A stretch of 15,603 nt of DNA from CAYFMH01 sp964344775 (GTDB lineage Bacteria; Patescibacteriota; Gracilibacteria; UBA4473). The first letter of the stretch is position 1. Each line of letters begins with the position of its first letter. The position numbers and the translations under genes were made by a program. Shown here piece after piece: positions 1 to 6,193 of the stretch. Under the pieces are notes generated by a model, which had not been told where the DNA came from, searched no databases, and was given only the letters and a program-made list of their open reading frames with translations. The stretch lies in assembly GCA_964344775.1 (NCBI GenBank), contig CAYFOO010000032.1:1-15603 (forward strand), written 5' to 3'.

Positions 1-82
1 TAACACATCATAAATATTTAGAACAAGTTTTTTGTTCGGGGGTGTGAGAAGTTACTTTTGCGGGGGGAATCGAATTTGAAAT

Positions 83-119
83 ACTCGATTGAGCGAAGTA
101 AAAATTACTCAATTGGAGT
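83..119 (-). terminator. possible weak hairpin at the 3' end of the unknown operon
   Basis: On the minus strand the last codons and stop of the 167-aa gene lie in a stem: ACTCCAATTGAG, a loop of about 14 nt including TAA, then CTCAATCGAGT. Six plus four base pairs form around an internal mismatch or bulge. There is no good U-tract after it, so it is either a weak terminator or a 3'-end stabilising hairpin. A second small hairpin, GAACAA/TTGTTC, lies further along at 21-37. I see no gene in 1-104. Confidence 0.3.
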
Positions 120-608
120 TTTTCCAGCATACCCGTCGTATTTTTCTCGTAGTTCTTCTGGTGTAAGCAAGAGAAAACGAAGGTTTGTGGCCCAGGTGGC
201 TTCCCATTTCTTTAGGTCGAGGGCGGCAATTCCATTTTTGTTTCCAGCACCTTCTACGCCATTGTCATAGATGATACAGGGTTGATCATCTCTTAGAAAT
301 TTTCTTCTTTCAAATCTAAAAGTAAATCCTTCGGCTGCGGCTTTTTTTAGAAGAGCGACTAGTTCGGGTCCGATTTCTAGATTTGGGACCTCCTTTCCTT
401 CGATTTTGATAACACTCGAAAGTGGATGATGAGCCTCTTCAGAGATTTCTTTCATTTTTTTGCCTGCTTCTTTTTTATTTTCTTTCCAGCATTTATCGAC
501 GTCTTCAGCTCCTTCACACCTTTTTATTTGTTCTTGGAGGCGGTTTGGGAGTTTATTGAAACTAGGAAGACGGTCAGGTTCCTGATGGGAGGTTTCTGAG
601 GTGGCCAT
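105..608 (-). CDS. hypothetical protein with a WxxxWxxNL domain, last gene of the unknown operon
   Basis: A 167-aa soluble protein with no signal peptide or membrane segment; I do not recognise the family. Residues 1-60 are polar and probably helical, with two cysteines (C31, C40) nine residues apart. Residues 75-147 form a compact alpha/beta-looking unit: P-x-L-x-I then xxLVALLKKAAAEGFTF, a short beta-rich stretch, and the ending W135-x3-W139-x2-N142-L143. The same pattern occurs at about residues 476-537 of the 658-aa protein two genes upstream in the operon, so this protein looks like a free-standing copy of that module. The ATG is preceded directly by CCCC and six A's, as in the next two genes upstream, which supports this start. 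It lies 62 bp after the 284-aa gene. Gene reality is well supported; function is unknown. Confidence 0.75.
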   Translation of the reverse strand: MATSETSHQEPDRLPSFNKLPNRLQEQIKRCEGAEDVDKCWKENKKEAGKKMKEISEEAHHPLSSVIKIEGKEVPNLEIGPELVALLKKAAAEGFTFRFERRKFLRDDQPCIIYDNGVEGAGNKNGIAALDLKKWEATWATNLRFLLLTPEELREKYDGYAGKTPIE

Positions 609-622
609 TTTTTTGGGGATTA
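609..622 (-). promoter_or_regulatory. CCCC-A6 leader before ATG of the 167-aa gene
   Basis: On the minus strand the sequence before the start codon is TTAATCCCC followed by six A's and then ATG. It is C-rich, so it cannot pair with the CCUCC anti-Shine-Dalgarno. The same arrangement precedes the next two genes of the operon. A role in translation initiation is inferred. Confidence 0.45.
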
Positions 623-670
623 AATGTTTAGAATTTAGAATGTTAGTAGGGAGCGATTTAAATACCTTTC

Positions 671-1525
671 TTAAGCAGCCTTATTAAAGGTATGATTTAT
701 TTTGTCTTCAGAAATAGAAAGTACTCCTTTTTCTTTTGTAGCGATGTAGCTCTCTCCTCGGAATTCAAGACTGTAGATTACCGCTCCTCCAGGAGTTTTT
801 TCGGCCATGATTGTTTTGATGTTTTTGATTTCTCCTGGATTGGCGAGCATATCATTTACCGGGCCTTCGCTTGCTTTTGAGATAATGGCATTGAAGAGTT
901 TTTCGGCGGTCATTTCTGAACCTTCTGGAGCACTTTCGTCGAAGTCAGGGCTGCCTCCTGGGTAAGCTACATCAGGCATTACATCTTCTGGTGTGGTGGG
1001 GACTGGCATTGGTGCTCCTTCTGCGTGGATGATTAGTTCATTTCCTTTTTTGCTTCCGATGTATCTTCCCCCATCAAAATCAAAAGCATATTGATCCGTA
1101 TATTTAAATGTATGGGTAACATTTATTTTATCTGGATTTAGATACATTTTTAAAAGCGTTCCTTTGGAAATCGCATTGGGACCTTCGCCTGCGGCTGGGA
1201 TCAGTCCATTGGTTCCAAATTTTTCATTTATCTTATCGGCTTGGTATTGCAGCAATGCTTCTGTAAGTACTAGTGTCCCGAGTAGTTCCGCCAAATCTTC
1301 TAAGCAAGATTCACCTTGTTCTTCTATTAGTTTTTGAAGTGCTTCTTTTATGTCTGGATCATCTACTTTATCGATTTTTTCTACACATTTCTTGATATTG
1401 TCGGCCGTTGTTTTTGGTGCTTCATGAGATTCAGCAGCTCTGTCTGTTCCGCCTCCTACTTCGTACACCACTCGATCTCGCCAAGTGTGGTTGAATTTGC
1501 CGTAGCCGGTTGATAGATTTTTCAT
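671..1525 (-). CDS. hypothetical protein with an internally duplicated beta-type unit
   Basis: A 284-aa acidic soluble protein with no signal peptide or transmembrane segment and no recognised family. Residues 40-105 are helical with cysteines at C47 and C74. Two similar units follow. Unit A (about 118-170) has ISK, LNPDKI and a strand pair reading FDFDGGRYIGSKKGNELII. Unit B (about 213-275) has ISK, ANPGEI and YSLEFRGESYIATKEKGVLSI. The units are separated by a Pro/Asp/Glu-rich linker (171-205) that looks disordered. The pattern N-P-x(2)-I ... hydrophobic-x-F-x-G-x(2)-Y-I-x-x-K is kept in both, so an intragenic duplication is likely. The ATG follows CCCC and seven A's. It sits between the 707-aa and 167-aa genes with gaps of 55 and 62 bp, as part of one probable transcript. 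Function unknown. Confidence 0.75.
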   Translation of the reverse strand: MKNLSTGYGKFNHTWRDRVVYEVGGGTDRAAESHEAPKTTADNIKKCVEKIDKVDDPDIKEALQKLIEEQGESCLEDLAELLGTLVLTEALLQYQADKINEKFGTNGLIPAAGEGPNAISKGTLLKMYLNPDKINVTHTFKYTDQYAFDFDGGRYIGSKKGNELIIHAEGAPMPVPTTPEDVMPDVAYPGGSPDFDESAPEGSEMTAEKLFNAIISKASEGPVNDMLANPGEIKNIKTIMAEKTPGGAVIYSLEFRGESYIATKEKGVLSISEDKINHTFNKAA

Positions 1526-1543
1526 TTTTTTTGGGGATTGTTA
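1526..1543 (-). promoter_or_regulatory. CCCC-A7 leader before ATG of the 284-aa gene
   Basis: The minus strand reads TTAACAATCCCC, seven A's, then ATG. This is the same layout as before the 167-aa and 707-aa genes. There is no Shine-Dalgarno site. Confidence 0.45.
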
Positions 1544-1556
1544 ATATTGAGTTGAA

Positions 1557-1573
1557 AAGACTCGATTGAGCTT
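1557..1573 (-). terminator. small hairpin between the 707-aa and 284-aa genes
   Basis: The minus strand has AAGCTC, loop AATC, GAG-T-CTT and then TTTTC, directly after the TGA of the 707-aa gene. The stem is six pairs with one bulge, so it is weak. It could attenuate or stabilise the transcript. The 12-mer ACTCGATTGAGC (plus strand, 1560-1571) recurs exactly at 83-94. Confidence 0.25.
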
Positions 1574-1580
1574 GATTTTA

Positions 1581-3704
1581 TCACAGGGATCGTGCCACGT
1601 GTGCTCTCACCTCTGGTGGAAGAATTTGTTCCCACTCCCGCATTATTCGGACTTTTTCTTCATATGGCATATTTGGATTTTGCATTTCGTGTAAGACTAT
1701 TCGATAAGCATTGAGCATCTCTTGAGTTACTTCTGGGTATCTTCCTCGATGTACTTCTCGAGGCCTTCTCCTTCTTTTCTTTCTTTTAGTAGTTTTAACC
1801 GGGATTGCCTCTTGTTTGTCGAGTAAATTCCCATCTTTATCAAAGTGAAAACGATGTGTGTCTATATCACCTTTCATTCTCCAAACCCAAATTTTTCCAT
1901 CCTTGTCTCTTTGTACTCCGTATAGAACGCCTTCTTTACCTCTAGCTCTATAAAGATATTTTCCTGGTTTTCCTGGGATCAATAAGCTGGTGTCGTCGAG
2001 AACGGAAATTTCTACTTCTTTGAGAGGAGTTTCTTCTTTGGTTTCTCTTGGTCTCGTCTGTGGAGTTGGTTTTGGTGCTGGTTTTGTTTCTTTTTTGGGT
2101 TTAGGTTTCGTTTGAGGTTTTGGATCTGGATTTAATTTTGCCACTTTTACCAGCGGGAGACTTACAAATCCCTTGGTTGTTTCAACCATGAGACCTCCTT
2201 TTATCGTGTCTATGTGCGGTTTCCCATCTACCAGTTTTAGGGGCAATTCAGAACCTCTTGAGGCTTTTCCGATGACATCGCCTTTTGCATTTCGGATGTT
2301 GAGCGGATTTCGTTTGGTGTTGACGAGGATTACATCTTTTTTTATGCCTTCGGCTTGGAGTTGGGCGTGGAGGGTTTCAGAAGCTTTTTGTTCTTTTGGA
2401 GTCATTTTTTCTCTACCTCTTGGTTCTCCCTCTTGTAGTTTTGTTCCTTTTGGTGGAGCTGGTTTAGTTTTGCCTTTTAGACCAGCGAGGTATTTTTGAG
2501 GATCTTTAGCATCTTCTTCAGAGAAATTACGAACAAAATCGGCGTCGATTTTTACGCCGGCTTCGGCCAACGTTTTTAGTGCTTTTATGTATTGGGGATC
2601 GGTCCCTTTGACCGTATTTAAAGTGGCTACAAAATCGGCATTTATTTCTATTTTTTTAGTTTTCACCAACGTTATTAATCCATCAATATATTCTCGATGT
2701 TTTTGGAGAGAGACTATATATTTACCACTTCTGTGAGCGAGTGCATCAATTAATGAACCATCAAGTTTTATCCCAGCGTCTCTTAGTTTCAAACAACTTT
2801 GAATAAAAGCTGGATTTTCTAAAGTTCTAAAAAGATCTTCTCTGTAGTCTTTACTCATCCAATGCCCAGGAACATCAAGAGTTTTTTCTAATTTTTGTTT
2901 AAGAGTGGCACTAAAATCACTATATTCTTTTGCTTCTTTCAAATATTTTTGAGGATCCTTAGCTTGTTCTCGTGAAAAATGAGGGATGAGGTATTTATCA
3001 ATTTTTTTTCCTGCTTTATTTAAGTATATCAGTGCCTTTATGTATTCTTGATTCACTCTTCCAAAGTAGAATTTCCAAGCAAGTTCAAAAATTACTCCTC
3101 CATCAAGTTTAATTCCAGATTCTTTTAGTTCTGAACAGTACCTAATAAAAATAGGAGATTTTATTGTTTCAAAAGCTGCTTCTTGTGCCCCCGTCTGGCC
3201 ACTCATTTCAGGAGTATCAAAATATTTTCTCAATTCATCTTCCAAAAACTTCGCAAAAGCACCCTCTGGAGCGGTTTCTTTTCCCTCTTGTGGTTTAGGT
3301 TTAGGTTCAGGTTTAGGCTTTGGAGCTGGTTTTGGTTTGTTCACAAACGCGGTTATTTCCGCATCAATCCGTCGGATATCACGGAGTGCTTGTTCCAGCG
3401 TTTTCAAATCCTTTTTCCCTCCTGAATAGAGCAAGGTATTGAGCCGATCAAACAATTCTGGTTTTATTTTATTGAAAAATTTACCATGTCTCTCAATATA
3501 TCCTTCATTGGTGAATTCTAGAAATGAGTTTTTTACATCTTTTAAGATGGTTTTCGCTTCTGTGAGCTTCATTTTTACTTCAGCCTCTTTTCCAGCGGCT
3601 GCTGCTTCTGGTTTTGCTCTGGCTTTGTCGATTTTTTTAGCAGGAGATCCTGCTTTTTTTGGCGGATTTGATCCTTTTTCAGGAGTCGGTTTTGTGTTGG
3701 ACAT
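1581..3704 (-). CDS. large modular hypothetical protein: alpha repeats, SH3b-like domain, Pro-Lys linkers, basic tail
   Basis: A 707-aa protein without signal peptide or membrane segment; no overall family recognised. Residues 1-45 are Lys/Pro/Ala-rich and look disordered, and 46-120 are helical. A Pro-Lys-rich linker spans 123-145. Residues 151-410 form an alpha-repeat region made of two larger copies (about 151-262 and 268-409). Each contains GIKLDG-type and YIKAL-x2-L-x-KAG-x-KID-type helical pairs, and an EExAKDPQKYL-like end. Residues about 455-523 resemble a bacterial SH3 domain (PLNIRNAKGDVIGKASRG, then a hydrophobic strand near 513-519). A second Pro/Lys linker is at 526-560. A beta-rich unit (about 565-635) contains YGVQRDKDGKIWVWRM. 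A strongly basic patch, KRKKRRRRPRE (640-650), precedes a helical C-terminus. The architecture suggests a scaffold or binding protein, but no enzymatic motif is visible. The TGA stop supports the standard code. Confidence 0.75.
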   Translation of the reverse strand: MSNTKPTPEKGSNPPKKAGSPAKKIDKARAKPEAAAAGKEAEVKMKLTEAKTILKDVKNSFLEFTNEGYIERHGKFFNKIKPELFDRLNTLLYSGGKKDLKTLEQALRDIRRIDAEITAFVNKPKPAPKPKPEPKPKPQEGKETAPEGAFAKFLEDELRKYFDTPEMSGQTGAQEAAFETIKSPIFIRYCSELKESGIKLDGGVIFELAWKFYFGRVNQEYIKALIYLNKAGKKIDKYLIPHFSREQAKDPQKYLKEAKEYSDFSATLKQKLEKTLDVPGHWMSKDYREDLFRTLENPAFIQSCLKLRDAGIKLDGSLIDALAHRSGKYIVSLQKHREYIDGLITLVKTKKIEINADFVATLNTVKGTDPQYIKALKTLAEAGVKIDADFVRNFSEEDAKDPQKYLAGLKGKTKPAPPKGTKLQEGEPRGREKMTPKEQKASETLHAQLQAEGIKKDVILVNTKRNPLNIRNAKGDVIGKASRGSELPLKLVDGKPHIDTIKGGLMVETTKGFVSLPLVKVAKLNPDPKPQTKPKPKKETKPAPKPTPQTRPRETKEETPLKEVEISVLDDTSLLIPGKPGKYLYRARGKEGVLYGVQRDKDGKIWVWRMKGDIDTHRFHFDKDGNLLDKQEAIPVKTTKRKKRRRRPREVHRGRYPEVTQEMLNAYRIVLHEMQNPNMPYEEKVRIMREWEQILPPEVRAHVARSL

Positions 3705-3720
3705 TTTTTTGGGGGGTTAA
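3705..3720 (-). promoter_or_regulatory. C6-A6 leader before ATG of the 707-aa gene
   Basis: The minus strand reads TTAA, six C's, six A's, then ATG. It matches the leaders before the 284-aa and 167-aa genes and contains no Shine-Dalgarno site. The 62-bp gap to the upstream gene also holds a GAGCC/GGCTC pair (near 3732-3754) with a long loop, too weak to call a terminator. Confidence 0.45.
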
Positions 3721-3766
3721 AAAATTAAAGAGAGCCAAGTCAAAAATAATCGGCTCAATCATGGTT

Positions 3767-5743
3767 TTAGTTCATCAGCCTTGGTTTACGAATATCTTCT
3801 GGTTCTACAGGTAATGTGTTGTACGAAAAATTTGGTGTTATTTCGTACTTTTTTTTATTTTTCCCTCGGAGTGGGATTTCTCTCACCAAATATTCTCCGG
3901 GAATAGCTCCTCCTTTCCAAAAGGATGCTTTTGTTTTTTCTTCTTCTTTGATCTTTAATAATCCAAACCCAGCTTTAGAAACTTCAAAAGATTCAATTTT
4001 CCCTGCTGTTTTTAGCATTTTTAGTTCTGCTTTAGAAAAAGAACCTTCAATTATTGCATTTGGGGCTAGGAGTGCATCAATGTTGAGTTCTTTTGTTTCC
4101 TTGCTTTCTTTTGGTTTTTCGACGGTTTCTTTTTGGATAATTTTTACCAAATTTTCTTCCCAATTTTTTACCCAAGTAGAAACTCTTCCAAGTTTTTTTC
4201 CTCCTTTCATTACATTGAGCATCAAACTTTTTGATCCTATATATTCAAAAGAGAGTCCGGCTTTTTTTGCTTCTTCTAGAAGCACAACATTTTTGGCACT
4301 TATTTTAAGTTTTGGCATGGGCGGATTTGCAGAACTTTTTTTGACATCGATCACGTCTTCCAAATTAACATTGCCAGTTAAAACATCTTTATCTTCTTTT
4401 GGTTTTTCAAGAAGCACGCTGATGATGGCATCTACGGTTTCCGGTTTTTCGTCTTTAAAAATCTCCCGGATTTGTTCAAAAGAAACAGGATTAACAGGGG
4501 GCATTAAATCCACCTTTTTTAGCTCTTCTGCTTTCATGATGACCGTGTTTGTTTTTGAGAGAAGTTTTTGTAGTTTGTCGGCTTTTTCTTTTAGAGCAAC
4601 TGAAAATATTTCTTTTGCTCCGAAGTGAGCGGTATGAAGGAGATCTACTATTTTATCATGTATCTTTTTAGTAAATTTGATAGAAGTTACTCCTTCTACT
4701 TTGTCTTCCGGTTGTTCTTTCGGGTTGGTTAGTTTATCCGGATTGTGCGGTGGTTTTACTTGAGGTTTTGTTACTTTCTTTTCCACTTTTGGTACTCGTT
4801 TCATGATCAGATCGATGGTGTCTTGGCTTAGCCCAGCCGCATCGAGTTCTCGAGCAATAATAGTTTCCCGGAATTTTTGAGGATCTTCTTTGAGTGTTTT
4901 GAGTTCCGTTTCGTTTAGTTTTAGGTTAGTTTTTACGCCTTTTTTTAATCGATGAACCATCACTGCTGGAGCACCTACTCCTTGATTAATAAGTTTTTTT
5001 GACATACGAGCTCCCGCGGTTTCAAAAACCACATCCTCTGGCTGAAGTCCCACCACTTCATTGATCATATTGATCAACTTGGTGACTTCACTCGGTTTGA
5101 GATCATCGAGGATTCCATGGATTTCATCCGTGGATTTTTTGTCGAGTTGTTCCCTCTTTTGTTCTGGTTTTTCGAGAAGGATTGAGATGACTTTATCCAT
5201 TGTTTCTTTGTCTGCTCCGATGACATCCTTAAACATATCTCGGACATCTTTGACTAGTACCAAATTAGTACCATCTTTGAGATCTAATTTTTGAGTTGAT
5301 TTTTCAGTTCCGAGGATGGTGTTTGGTTTATTGAGTTGTGCCATTAACTCATCCAAGGCTTTTTCGAAATCAGGTCGATGAATCTCAGCTCCTTCTGGTA
5401 TAAATAAGTTTCGGATTGCCCCTATTTTTCCCACAAGAGTTTCTTTTTTTACTTCCACGACTCCTTCGATTTTGTCTTCTGGTTTTTCTTTATCCGTCTC
5501 AGGTTTTTCTACTGGTTTGTCTGGACCTTCCTTCCCTGGTTTTTCAGAGGGTGGGGGGAAGCAACCCTTCATTTCATCAATTGTTTGTTTACCAACCTCT
5601 CCCTTTTTTTCTTCAATCCCAGGAACTTGTGGAAAACAGTTGGGAGTAGAGGATTCATTTTTAAGAGAATCTCCTCCGGATTCAGGCCCTTTGAAGATGA
5701 ATTTTACATCTTCTGCCGATACCGATTTGTACAGGGTTTTCAT
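3767..5743 (-). CDS. large hypothetical protein with two diverged ~105-aa repeats and a WxxxWxxNL module
   Basis: A 658-aa Lys/Glu-rich soluble protein; family not recognised. The N-terminal region has two CFP motifs (C36, C61) and a Pro/Lys/Glu-rich linker (64-90). Repeat A (about 87-195) begins PEDKIEGV and ends with DMFKD...ETMDKVISILLEKPE. Repeat B (about 344-449) begins PEDKVEGV and ends REIFKD...ETVDAIISVLLEKPK. Both also contain a central NT-(I/V) position followed by a K-x-(V/L)-D-L stretch. A helical segment (205-315) separates them. Residues 476-537 match the domain of the 167-aa protein, including W524-x3-W528-x2-N531-L532. The C-terminus (550-658) is beta-rich and basic. There is no signal peptide. 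The ATG is preceded by an AT-only leader, not the CCCC-A6 form. It is the second gene of the operon, 40 bp after the coiled-coil gene. Function unknown. Confidence 0.75.
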   Translation of the reverse strand: MKTLYKSVSAEDVKFIFKGPESGGDSLKNESSTPNCFPQVPGIEEKKGEVGKQTIDEMKGCFPPPSEKPGKEGPDKPVEKPETDKEKPEDKIEGVVEVKKETLVGKIGAIRNLFIPEGAEIHRPDFEKALDELMAQLNKPNTILGTEKSTQKLDLKDGTNLVLVKDVRDMFKDVIGADKETMDKVISILLEKPEQKREQLDKKSTDEIHGILDDLKPSEVTKLINMINEVVGLQPEDVVFETAGARMSKKLINQGVGAPAVMVHRLKKGVKTNLKLNETELKTLKEDPQKFRETIIARELDAAGLSQDTIDLIMKRVPKVEKKVTKPQVKPPHNPDKLTNPKEQPEDKVEGVTSIKFTKKIHDKIVDLLHTAHFGAKEIFSVALKEKADKLQKLLSKTNTVIMKAEELKKVDLMPPVNPVSFEQIREIFKDEKPETVDAIISVLLEKPKEDKDVLTGNVNLEDVIDVKKSSANPPMPKLKISAKNVVLLEEAKKAGLSFEYIGSKSLMLNVMKGGKKLGRVSTWVKNWEENLVKIIQKETVEKPKESKETKELNIDALLAPNAIIEGSFSKAELKMLKTAGKIESFEVSKAGFGLLKIKEEEKTKASFWKGGAIPGEYLVREIPLRGKNKKKYEITPNFSYNTLPVEPEDIRKPRLMN

Positions 5744-5783
5744 TTTTATTAATTAAAAAAATAAATAATTTACAAATTAAAAG

Positions 5784-6083
5784 TTAATCCAATCCATTTA
5801 GATCTGCTTCCAATGTCGCTTCAGCCTCTGCTACTTCTTTTGCGTGTTCTTCTTCCATTTTTTGCTTACTGGCTTGTGCGTCTTTGGCTTTCTTTTCTTG
5901 GATTTCGAGGAGCTTTTGCTCTGCAAATTCCAGTACTTCTTTTTCGTGTTTCTCCAGGATATCAATCATTTTTTGCCTCGTTTCTGGAGGATAAGATTCT
6001 GCCCGCTCGAGGAAGTATTTTTTTTGTTCTTCATCGAAGAGGGGCGTGTTTTGGATCCGTTGTTTGAAGGTTAAGAGGTCCAT
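5784..6083 (-). CDS. small coiled-coil protein, first gene of the unknown operon
   Basis: A 99-aa protein that is almost entirely helical. Residues 1-45 look like a short helical bundle with LFDEEQKKYFLERAESYPPE, a pattern of the type seen in many small helical CPR proteins (general resemblance only). Residues 40-95 are a long, highly charged Glu/Lys/Ala coiled coil. There is no signal peptide or membrane segment. The ATG at 6083 lies downstream of a consensus-like promoter (6128-6156) and a palindrome (6101-6120), so it is probably the promoter-proximal gene of the five-gene set. The leader is AAATAAAA with no Shine-Dalgarno. It may oligomerise through the coiled coil; this is inference. Confidence 0.75.
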   Translation of the reverse strand: MDLLTFKQRIQNTPLFDEEQKKYFLERAESYPPETRQKMIDILEKHEKEVLEFAEQKLLEIQEKKAKDAQASKQKMEEEHAKEVAEAEATLEADLNGLD

Positions 6084-6100
6084 TTTTATTTGGTTAAATT

Positions 6101-6120
6101 TTTCCTGAATTTTCAGGAAA
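6101..6120. promoter_or_regulatory. TSS-proximal palindrome, candidate operator or 5' hairpin
   Basis: TTTCCTGAA, two T's, TTCAGGAAA: perfect 9-bp arms with a 2-nt centre. It lies 18 bp before the ATG of the coiled-coil gene and right at the start site expected from the promoter at 6128-6156. It could be a repressor operator for the operon, or a hairpin at the 5' end of the mRNA. Read on the plus strand it is followed by TTTT, so a weak terminator is another possibility, but no plus-strand gene ends here. Confidence 0.5.
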
Positions 6121-6127
6121 TTTTAGC

Positions 6128-6156
6128 ATTATAGCATATTAAAAAATAAATTACAA
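6128..6156 (-). promoter_or_regulatory. candidate sigma-70 extended -10 promoter for the unknown operon
   Basis: The minus strand has TTGTAA (6156-6151, 4 of 6 to TTGACA), a 17-bp spacer, and TATAAT (6133-6128, perfect) preceded by TGC, the extended -10 form. Transcription would begin near 6121 and run into the coiled-coil gene and the four genes after it. It is the best promoter match I found in the window. Confidence 0.65.
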
Positions 6157-6177
6157 ATTTTAAATACAAAAAAAATG

Positions 6178-6186
6178 TGGTACGAT
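6178..6186 (+). promoter_or_regulatory. possible extended -10 for a leaderless lipoprotein mRNA
   Basis: TGG followed by TACGAT (4 of 6 to TATAAT) ends 7 nt before the GTG start of the protease gene. Transcription would then start at or next to the GTG and the mRNA would be leaderless. I see no convincing -35 in the AT-rich upstream sequence, so this is weak. Confidence 0.25.
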
Positions 6187-6193
6187 CGCTTTC

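Noticed and set aside
6..66. Possible start of a further minus-strand gene beyond the left edge (ATGATG at 6-11, C-rich run at 61-66)
   Set aside because: Too few codons remain in the window to judge, and the C-rich run is not placed directly before an ATG as in the other three cases.
58..270. 70-aa plus-strand open frame at the left end
   Set aside because: It is antisense to the 3' end of the 167-aa gene, with low-complexity Ser/Arg/Phe composition.
3816..4628. 270-aa plus-strand open frame opposite the 658-aa gene
   Set aside because: Its Ser/Phe-rich translation is what antisense of a Lys/Glu-rich gene produces. It has no recognisable motif, and the minus-strand gene has consistent repeats and operon context.
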